Source of the DNA: Streptomyces sp. NBC_00425 | GTDB lineage: Bacteria > Actinomycetota > Actinomycetes > Streptomycetales > Streptomycetaceae | Assembly: GCF_036030735.1 (NCBI RefSeq) | Contig: NZ_CP107928.1 | Span: 2,046,001-2,110,000 of the forward strand | DNA length: 64,000 bases | Direction: 5' to 3' | Shown: positions 23,882 to 30,194 of the stretch, piece by piece | Position numbering within the stretch: the stretch's first letter is position 1 | Layout of the letters: the number at the start of each line of letters is the position of its first letter | The notes under the pieces: model-generated | The model's input: only the letters and a program-made list of their open reading frames with translations | Databases searched by the model: none | Told to the model about the DNA's origin: nothing | Program-made: the position numbers and the translations under genes

Positions 23882-25021
23882 ATGAGCGAGAGAGTTCCGA
23901 GTCGTCCGAAACGCTCCAGACGTCCGGCGCGCACGGAGGGCGCCGGACGCTCCCCGGCCGCGGCGGCGCTGCTGGCCTCGGCGCTGGCCGCCGCACTGGC
24001 GGTCTCTCTCACGGCGGGCTGCACCACGTCCCGGGAACCCTCGGGGGACGACGGCCGCAGCGCCTCGCAGAAACCGAGCCCCGGCGGGGACCGTCCGAGT
24101 GCCGTCGCCGCGCCCGTGCTCGCCGTGAAGATCGACAACGCGCCGCCCGCCCGACCGCAGACCGGGCTCGACGCGGCGGACGTCGTGTACGTGGAGCAGG
24201 TCGAGGGCGGGCTGAGCCGGCTGATGGCCGTGTACGCGACGCGGCTGCCGAAAGCGGTCGGTCCGGTGCGCAGCGCCCGCGAGTCCGATCTGGAGCTGCT
24301 GCGCCAGTTCCACCAGCCGGTGCTGGCGTTCTCCGGGGCGCAGGGCAGGCTGCTGCCGCTGATCGACAGGGCGCCGCTGGACGCCGTCACGCCGTCCGAC
24401 GCGTCCGGCGCGTACTTCCGCGGCGCGGACCGTGCGGCGCCGCACAATCTGTTTCTGCGCCCGAACCGGCTGCTGCCGTCCGCTCCGGGCGCCGCCGCGC
24501 TGACCACGGGTTTCCGGTACGGGCCGGCGCCCTCGGGCGGCACGACGGCGGCCTCGCGCGCAGTGCGCTACCCGGCGGCCCGCTTCACCTTCACCTGGTC
24601 CGCGAGCAGGGCGGGCTGGCTGGTCTCGACGGACGGCGCGGCGACCCGGACGAGCGAAGGACAGCCTCTGGCGCCGGCCACGGTGGTCGTGCAGTACGTG
24701 AAGGTGCGCACGTCGCGCTTCCACGACTTCCTGGGCAACAACACGCCGTACACCGAGACGGTGGGTTCGGGAAAGGCGCAGGTGCTGCGGGACGGACGGG
24801 CCTACGACGTGAACTGGAGACGCGGCACGGCGACGGACGGCACCGACTTCACCACCGCCGACGGCGCCCCGGTCGCCTTCGCCCGGGGCCAGGTGTGGGT
24901 CGTCTTCGCGAACGCGTCGTCGGCCTCGGCGTCCTCGTCCTCCGCCTCCTCCTCCGCCTCGCAGGCATCACCGGCCTCGAACGTGTCACCGGCGGACAGG
25001 CCCGTGTCGCGCGCGCCGTGA
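23882..25021 (+). CDS. DUF3048-domain lipoprotein (YerB-like)
   Basis: A 379-residue exported lipoprotein. A basic N-terminus is followed by AAALLASALAAALAVSL and a lipobox LTAGC near residue 47, then a short linker. The DUF3048 domain starts AVKIDNAPPARPQTGLDAAD and includes RLPKAVGPVRSARESDLELL and QYVKVRTSRFHDFLGNN. The function of DUF3048 is not established; proteins of this type are cell-surface lipoproteins in Gram-positives. The last ~35 residues are Ser/Ala-rich and disordered. ATG 23882 has GGGTGG 5 bases upstream; the earlier GTG at 23873 is less well placed. Confidence 0.87.
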   Translation: MSERVPSRPKRSRRPARTEGAGRSPAAAALLASALAAALAVSLTAGCTTSREPSGDDGRSASQKPSPGGDRPSAVAAPVLAVKIDNAPPARPQTGLDAADVVYVEQVEGGLSRLMAVYATRLPKAVGPVRSARESDLELLRQFHQPVLAFSGAQGRLLPLIDRAPLDAVTPSDASGAYFRGADRAAPHNLFLRPNRLLPSAPGAAALTTGFRYGPAPSGGTTAASRAVRYPAARFTFTWSASRAGWLVSTDGAATRTSEGQPLAPATVVVQYVKVRTSRFHDFLGNNTPYTETVGSGKAQVLRDGRAYDVNWRRGTATDGTDFTTADGAPVAFARGQVWVVFANASSASASSSSASSSASQASPASNVSPADRPVSRAP

Positions 25022-25140
25022 CCGGTCCGCCGGGACGGGACGAGGCGGCGTGTCCGGAGCGGCGGCGCGGACGACCGGGCCGTCCGGAACGGCCCGCCGG
25101 CCCCACCGATCCCACCGGCCCCGGCGGAGCAGCCGGGCGA

Positions 25141-25605
25141 TCAGGACGGGGCGGTCAGCGGTTCCCCCGGATTGCGCAGCCCCTCGGCCGCGTCCGACAC
25201 GCGCTGGATGAGTTCGAGGAACACCGTCTGTTCCGCGGCCGAGAGCGGCGAGAGGAAGACCTGGTTCATCCGGGCCGTGCGCACGGTGAGCCTGCGGTGC
25301 GTGCGCAGCCCTTCCTCGGTGAGTCCCAGCAGGTAGCGGCGGCCGTCTTGCGGGTCGCGGGCTTTGTCGAGGAGTTCCCGGCGGATGAGCCGGCTGATCA
25401 CCTCGGCGACGGTGGAGCGGTCGAGCCCCACCCGCTCCCCCACCGTGCGCTGGTCGAGGCCGGGCTCGGCGACGAGCGCGTTGAGCACCGCGAACTGCGG
25501 GGAGGTGATCTCCTCGGAGACCATCGTGTTCCACAACAGGTAGTGCGCCTGCTGCAGCCGTCGGGCGAGATGCCCGGGGTGGCTGGTGAGGTCCACCGCT
25601 GCCAT
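25141..25605 (-). CDS. pcaV: MarR-family repressor of protocatechuate genes
   Basis: A 154-residue MarR protein. The winged helix has TSPQFAVLNALVAEPGLDQ, RTVGERVGLDRSTVAEVISR and the wing DPQDGRRYLLGLTEEG. It is divergent from pcaH, and its promoter region holds two related palindromes, as for PcaV of Streptomyces coelicolor. PcaV represses the pca operon and is released by protocatechuate. ATG 25605 has AGGAG upstream. Regulation of this operon is inferred from family, position and the two boxes, all consistent. Confidence 0.88.
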   Translation of the reverse strand: MAAVDLTSHPGHLARRLQQAHYLLWNTMVSEEITSPQFAVLNALVAEPGLDQRTVGERVGLDRSTVAEVISRLIRRELLDKARDPQDGRRYLLGLTEEGLRTHRRLTVRTARMNQVFLSPLSAAEQTVFLELIQRVSDAAEGLRNPGEPLTAPS

Positions 25606-25653
25606 GTGCGCTCCTCTGCGTGGCGTCGACGTCCGTCTTCGTCCCTGGATTTC

Positions 25654-25667
25654 ATCGGTGCACTGAA
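25654..25667 (-). promoter_or_regulatory. second PcaV box (pcaV side)
   Basis: ATCGGTGCACTGAA matches the stronger box at 25786 in 11 of 14 positions. It lies 49 bases upstream of the pcaV start, overlapping a possible -10 (TATCGT on the minus strand), so it would serve autoregulation. Confidence 0.5.
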
Positions 25668-25735
25668 CGATACTCCCCTCCACTCGGCCGGATCTCGTGT
25701 GCCGCCGCCTCTGCTCACCATCCCTGCCTGGGGTC

Positions 25736-25764
25736 TTGACGGGGCTCGCCTCCAATGGCAGCGT
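25736..25764 (+). promoter_or_regulatory. candidate pcaH operon promoter
   Basis: TTGACG (25736-25741), 17 bases, CAGCGT (25759-25764). The predicted start near 25771 places the PcaV box just downstream, where a bound repressor would block transcription. Confidence 0.5.
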
Positions 25765-25783
25765 GTGAAAACCCTCGGAAAAA

Positions 25784-25801
25784 TAATCAGTGCCCTGATT
25801 A
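25784..25801 (+). promoter_or_regulatory. PcaV box (pcaH side)
   Basis: TAATCAG-tgcc-CTGATTA is a perfect inverted repeat with 7-base arms, in an AT-rich patch 111 bases upstream of pcaH. The core ATCAGTGCCCTGAT is the typical size of a MarR operator. Confidence 0.75.
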
Positions 25802-25912
25802 ATTGACCGGCTCGCCCGCCGGGGCGGCGGCGCGGACACCGCCGCCCTCCGCATCGGCGTAGGGCCGGGGCCTCACCCCCGTCCTCGAACGTCAGGAAAC
25901 ACGGGAAACGCC

Positions 25913-26686
25913 ATGACACTCACGCAAGCCGACATCGACCTGGAGATCGCGGCCGAGCACGCCGCCTACGAGAAGCGGCTCGCCGGCGGCGCGCCCGTGG
26001 AGCACCAGCCGCGGCGCGACTACGCGCCGTACCGCTCCTCCGTCCTGCGCCATCCGCAGCAGCCGCCGGTCACCATCGACGTGACGCAGGACCCGGAGCT
26101 GGTGGAGCTGTCCTCCCCCGCCTTCGGCGAGCGGGACGTCACGGAGATCGACAACGACCTCACCCGGCAGCACACCGGCGAGCCGGTCGGCGAACGGATC
26201 ACGGTCTCCGGCCGGTTGCTGGACCGCGACGGACATCCGCTCCGCGGTCAGCTGGTGGAGATCTGGCAGGCCAACTCGGCGGGGCGGTACGCCCATCAGC
26301 GTGAGCAGCACGACGCGCCGCTGGACCCGAACTTCACGGGCGTCGGCCGCACGCTGACGGACGACACCGGTTTCTACCGCTTCACCACGATCCAGCCCGG
26401 ACCCTACCCGTGGCGTCAGCACCTCAACGCGTGGCGGCCGGCCCACATCCACTTCTCGCTGTTCGGCACGGCGTTCACCCAGCGGCTCGTGACGCAGATG
26501 TACTTCCCGAGCGACCCGCTGTTCCCCTACGACCCGATCATCCAGTCGGTCACGGACGACGCGGCCCGGCAGCGACTGGTCGCCACCTACGACCACAGCC
26601 TCTCGGTGCCCGAGTTCTCCATGGGCTACCACTGGGACATCGTGCTCGACGGGCCGCACGCCACCTGGATCGAAGAAGGACGCTGA
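25913..26686 (+). CDS. pcaH: protocatechuate 3,4-dioxygenase beta subunit
   Basis: A 257-residue intradiol dioxygenase subunit. The catalytic core shows GQLVEIWQANSAGRY, then GFYRFTTIQPGPYPW with two Tyr iron ligands, and RPAHIHFSLFG with the two His ligands. The iron-binding subunit cleaves protocatechuate to 3-carboxy-cis,cis-muconate. It is the first gene of pcaHGBL, with pcaG starting 6 bases after its stop. The ribosome site is weak (GGGAAA). In Streptomyces coelicolor pcaIJF precede pcaH (from memory); here pcaH directly faces pcaV. Confidence 0.96.
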   Translation: MTLTQADIDLEIAAEHAAYEKRLAGGAPVEHQPRRDYAPYRSSVLRHPQQPPVTIDVTQDPELVELSSPAFGERDVTEIDNDLTRQHTGEPVGERITVSGRLLDRDGHPLRGQLVEIWQANSAGRYAHQREQHDAPLDPNFTGVGRTLTDDTGFYRFTTIQPGPYPWRQHLNAWRPAHIHFSLFGTAFTQRLVTQMYFPSDPLFPYDPIIQSVTDDAARQRLVATYDHSLSVPEFSMGYHWDIVLDGPHATWIEEGR

Positions 26687-26692
26687 GCCGCC

Positions 26693-27298
26693 ATGACGAA
26701 GATCGACACCAGCCGTCCGGAGAGCGTGCTGCCCACGCCGTCGCACACGGTCGGCCCCTTCTACGGCCACGCACTGCCGTTCCCCGGCGGCGGCGACATC
26801 GCCCCGGCCGGCCACCCGGACGCCATCGCGCTGCAGGGCTTCGTGTACGACGGTGAGGGCAACCCGTTGCCGGACGCGTTCGTGGAGCTGTGGGGCGCGG
26901 ACCCCGAGGGCAACGTGCCGCAGGTCGACGGCTCGATGCGGCGCGACCCGTCGAGCGGCGGATTCCTCGGCCGCAACGGCGTGGAGTTCACCGGGTGGGG
27001 ACGGATCCAGACGGACGCGAACGGCCACTGGACGGCGCGTACGCTGCGGCCCGGCGCACGCGGGCGGAGCGCCCCGTACCTGAGCGTCTGCGTGTTCGCG
27101 CGCGGCCTGCTCGTGCACCTCTACACCCGGATCTACCTCCCCGGCGACGAGGCCGCGCTGGCCGCCGACCCGCTGCTGCGGCGGGTGGACCCGGCGCGGC
27201 GCGACACGCTGATCGCCACGGACGGGCCGCTCGGCACCTACCGTTTCGACATCCGCCTTCAGGGCGAAGGCGAGACGGTCTTCCTGGAGTTCCAGTGA
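26693..27298 (+). CDS. pcaG: protocatechuate 3,4-dioxygenase alpha subunit
   Basis: A 201-residue intradiol dioxygenase subunit. It starts LPTPSHTVGPFYGHALPF, then has DAFVELWGADPEGN, GWGRIQTDANGHW and a C-terminal GTYRFDIRLQGEGETVFLE. It pairs with PcaH and, as in other species, lacks the complete iron-ligand set. ATG 26693 lies 6 bases after pcaH. Its stop overlaps the pcaB start by four bases (GTGA), implying translational coupling. Confidence 0.95.
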   Translation: MTKIDTSRPESVLPTPSHTVGPFYGHALPFPGGGDIAPAGHPDAIALQGFVYDGEGNPLPDAFVELWGADPEGNVPQVDGSMRRDPSSGGFLGRNGVEFTGWGRIQTDANGHWTARTLRPGARGRSAPYLSVCVFARGLLVHLYTRIYLPGDEAALAADPLLRRVDPARRDTLIATDGPLGTYRFDIRLQGEGETVFLEFQ

Positions 27299-28638
27299 CA
27301 CCTGCGCCATCCGACGTCCCGTACGGAAGCGGTCTGCTCTCCCCCGGGTGGACCGGCTCCCCCGCCGCCTCCGCCACCGACGACGATGCCTGGCTGCGGG
27401 CGCTGCTCGACGCGGAGGCGGCGCTCACCCGCGCCCAGGAGGCGCTGGGTCTGGCCCCGGAGGGGTCCGGGGCGGCGGTCACCTCGGCCGCGGAGGGCGG
27501 CGGCTTCGACGTGCGCTCCCTCGCCGAGCGCGCCCGCGGCGGCGGGAACCCGGTGATCCCGCTGGTAGCCGACCTGACGGCGGCGGCCGGCGAGCGGCAC
27601 GGTCCGTACGTCCACCGGGGCGCGACCAGCCAGGACATCATGGACACGGCGGCGATGCTGGTCGCCGTGCGCACGCTCGGCCTCGTCCTCGCCGACCTCG
27701 ACCGCACCGGGAACGCACTGACCGGCCTCGCCGCGGCGCACCGGGACACTGCGATGCCGGGGCGGACGCTGACCCAGCACGCGGTGCCGACCACGTTCGG
27801 GCTGAAGGCGGCCGGGTGGCGTTCCCTGGTGCTGGACGCGCGGGACCGGGTGACCGCCGTACGGGACTCGCTGCCCGCCCAACTCGGCGGCGCCGCAGGG
27901 ACCCTGGCCGCCTTCACGGCGTACGGCGCCGACGACGCGACGGCACTGCCCGCCGCCTTCGCGCGGGAACTCGGTCTGGCGGCACCCCTGTTGCCGTGGC
28001 ACACCCTGCGCACGCCCGTCGCCGACCTCGCCGGCTGCCTGGCGTTCACCGTCGGCGCCCTCGGCAAGATGGCGGCGGACGTCCTCACACTCGCCCGCAC
28101 CGAGATCGGCGAGGTGGCCGAGGGCAGCGGAGGCGGCTCCTCGGCCATGCCGCACAAGGCGAACCCGGTGCGCTCGACGCTGATCGCGGCGGCCGCCCGG
28201 CGCGCCCCGCAGCTCGCGGCCGTGCTCTACGGGTCGCTCGCCGCGCAGGACGAGCGCCCCGCCGGCGCCTGGCACGCCGAGTGGGAGCCGCTCAGGGACC
28301 TGCTGCGGCTGGTCGGCGGTGCCGCCCGGGACGCGGCCGAACTCACGGAAGGGCTGCGGGTGGACGCCGACGCGATGCGCGCGAACCTCGGTCTCACCCA
28401 CGGACTGATCGTCTCCGAGCGGCTGTCCGCCGAGCTGTCGGCGCTGCTCGGCCGCGCCCGCGCCAAGGAGTTGCTGACGGAACTCGCCCGGCGCGCCTAC
28501 GCCGAGGACCTGCCGCTGCACCGACTCCTCGCCGAGGAACCGGACTTGACCGGACTCGACCTCGGCGAGCTCACCGACCCCGCCCGCTACACCGGCTCCG
28601 CCGGAGCCCTCACCGACCGTGCGCTGGAGCGACGTTGA
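27295..28638 (+). CDS. pcaB: 3-carboxy-cis,cis-muconate cycloisomerase
   Basis: A 447-residue fumarase/aspartase-superfamily enzyme. The signature loop is GGGSSAMPHKANPV near residues 280-293. Other family marks are YVHRGATSQDIMDTA near 105 and GRTLTQHAVPTTFG near 160. It forms gamma-carboxymuconolactone from the PcaHG product. GTG 27295 overlaps the pcaG stop, with GGAG 8 bases upstream, and its own stop overlaps the pcaL start (TTGA), so all four genes are translationally linked. Confidence 0.95.
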   Translation: MTPAPSDVPYGSGLLSPGWTGSPAASATDDDAWLRALLDAEAALTRAQEALGLAPEGSGAAVTSAAEGGGFDVRSLAERARGGGNPVIPLVADLTAAAGERHGPYVHRGATSQDIMDTAAMLVAVRTLGLVLADLDRTGNALTGLAAAHRDTAMPGRTLTQHAVPTTFGLKAAGWRSLVLDARDRVTAVRDSLPAQLGGAAGTLAAFTAYGADDATALPAAFARELGLAAPLLPWHTLRTPVADLAGCLAFTVGALGKMAADVLTLARTEIGEVAEGSGGGSSAMPHKANPVRSTLIAAAARRAPQLAAVLYGSLAAQDERPAGAWHAEWEPLRDLLRLVGGAARDAAELTEGLRVDADAMRANLGLTHGLIVSERLSAELSALLGRARAKELLTELARRAYAEDLPLHRLLAEEPDLTGLDLGELTDPARYTGSAGALTDRALERR

Positions 28639-29771
28639 CCGAGAACCTTCTCCACCACCGCGCCGAGGGCCCGTCCTGCGGCCCCCCGCTGCTGCTCGGC
28701 CCCTCTCTGGGCGCCTCGTACGCCGTGTGGGGCAAGATCGCGCCCGAACTGTCCGCCACCCACCGGGTGGTCCGCTGGGACCTGCCCGGGCACGGGGGCT
28801 CGCCCGCCGACCTGATCGGGCCCGGCGCCACCGTGGGCGACCTCGCCGACCTGGTGCTGGCGCTCGCCGACTCCCTCGGCCTGGAGCGGTTCGCGTACGC
28901 GGGCGTCTCCCTGGGCGGGGCGGTGGGGCTGCATCTGGCGCTGCACCACCCGCAGCGGGTGTCGTCGCTGGCGATGATCTGTTCGTCCGCCCACTTCAAC
29001 GGGTCGAGGCCGTGGGAGGAGCGGGCCGCGCTGGTGCGCGGGGAGGGGCTCGCGGGGCTCGTCGAGACCGCGGACGCCCGGTGGTTCACGCCCGGGTTCA
29101 CCGTGCCGGAGCTGATCGCGGACCACCGTGCGGCGGACCCGGAGGCGTACGCCGCGTGCTGTGACGCGCTGGCCGCGTTCGACCTGCGCGAGCGGCTGCC
29201 GGAGATCGCCGTTCGGACCCTGCTGATCGCCGGCCGGCAGGACCCGGCGACGCCGCCGGCGCATCTGCGGGAGATCGCGGACGCGGTGCCGGACGCCACG
29301 CTCGTCGAACTGCCGGGGGCCTCGCACCTCGCTCCCGCGCAGTGTCCCGAAGCCGTGCTGACCGTGCTGCGGGCGCATCTCGACGGACCCGCGAAGCGGG
29401 GCATGGAGGTGCGGCGCGAGGTGCTGGGCGACGCCCACGTGGACCGGGCCCAGTCGCGGCAGAACGCGTTCACCGCCCGATACCAGGACTTCATCTCCCG
29501 CTACGCCTGGGGGGAGATCTGGACCGACCCGACGCTCGACCGCCGCGAGCGCAGCATGATCACGCTGACCGCGCTGGTGGCGCACGGCCACTACGACGAG
29601 CTGGCGATGCACGTCAGGGCGGCCCGCCGCAACGGACTCACCCCCGAGGAGATCGGCGCGGTGCTGCTCCAGACGGCCGTCTACTGCGGGGTCCCGGCCG
29701 CGAACTCGGCCTTCGCCACGGCCCAGCGGGTACTGGCGGAGGAGGAGGCGGAGGACGGCTTGACCGGTTGA
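28635..29771 (+). CDS. pcaL: beta-ketoadipate enol-lactone hydrolase / 4-carboxymuconolactone decarboxylase fusion
   Basis: A 378-residue fusion of PcaD and PcaC. Residues 1-250 are an alpha/beta hydrolase: HRVVRWDLPGHGGSP, the nucleophile elbow AGVSLGGAVGL near 95, and the His in LPGASHLAPAQ. Residues ~260-370 are a carboxymuconolactone decarboxylase: QDFISRYAWGEIWTDP, RRERSMITLTAL and QTAVYCGVPAANSAF. It converts the PcaB product to beta-ketoadipate. The start is TTG 28635, overlapping the pcaB stop. It is the last operon gene; pcaIJ and pcaF for the final steps are absent from the window. Confidence 0.95.
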   Translation: MTENLLHHRAEGPSCGPPLLLGPSLGASYAVWGKIAPELSATHRVVRWDLPGHGGSPADLIGPGATVGDLADLVLALADSLGLERFAYAGVSLGGAVGLHLALHHPQRVSSLAMICSSAHFNGSRPWEERAALVRGEGLAGLVETADARWFTPGFTVPELIADHRAADPEAYAACCDALAAFDLRERLPEIAVRTLLIAGRQDPATPPAHLREIADAVPDATLVELPGASHLAPAQCPEAVLTVLRAHLDGPAKRGMEVRREVLGDAHVDRAQSRQNAFTARYQDFISRYAWGEIWTDPTLDRRERSMITLTALVAHGHYDELAMHVRAARRNGLTPEEIGAVLLQTAVYCGVPAANSAFATAQRVLAEEEAEDGLTG

Positions 29772-29829
29772 GACCGTACGGCGGGCGTGCGACGCGCGAG
29801 GCGATCGGCACGTGGGCCGGGAACCCTCA

Positions 29830-29874
29830 TCCGTGAGGCCGGACTCCGTGAGGCCGGCCTCCGTCAGGCCGGGC
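29830..29874. repeat. 15-bp tandem repeat, three copies, after pcaL
   Basis: TCCGTGAGGCCGGAC, TCCGTGAGGCCGGCC and TCCGTCAGGCCGGGC follow each other directly, 59 bases after the pcaL stop. Confidence 0.8.
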
Positions 29875-29907
29875 GGACGAGTGCGCCGGAGATGATCGCT
29901 TCGAGCT

Positions 29908-30181
29908 GCCGCGCCGGGGCCGTCGCCTCCGCCGTGGGCGCACGCGTCGGCGTGCGACCCGCAGACGCGCGCCCGGCTCGCCGGGGAGCCGCTGCGTATC
30001 CGGGAGCCCAGGCCGTCGGCCCCGAACGGCCGGGCGTCCGGCCCGGCGACGCCCGGTGCCGCCGCGCCGGGGACCGTCGCCTCCGCCGCCGGCGCACGCG
30101 TCGGCCTGCGGCCCCCAGGCGCGCTGCCGGCTCGCCGGGTGCGCCGGGGAGCCGCTGCGTGTCCGGGAGTGCGGGCCGTCG
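29908..30181. repeat. imperfect ~115-bp direct duplication in the pcaL / ATPase gap
   Basis: 29908-30019 and 30061-30181 align over their full length. Both begin GCCGCGCCGGGG and share CGTCGCCTCCGCCG, GCGCACGCGTCGGC, CCGGCTCGCCGG, GGGGAGCCGCTGCGT and GGCCGTCG; the second copy has small insertions. They fill most of the 423-base gap 29772-30194. No gene is supported here, although minus-strand frames run through it. Confidence 0.75.
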
Positions 30182-30194
30182 CCTCGCCGTCCCC

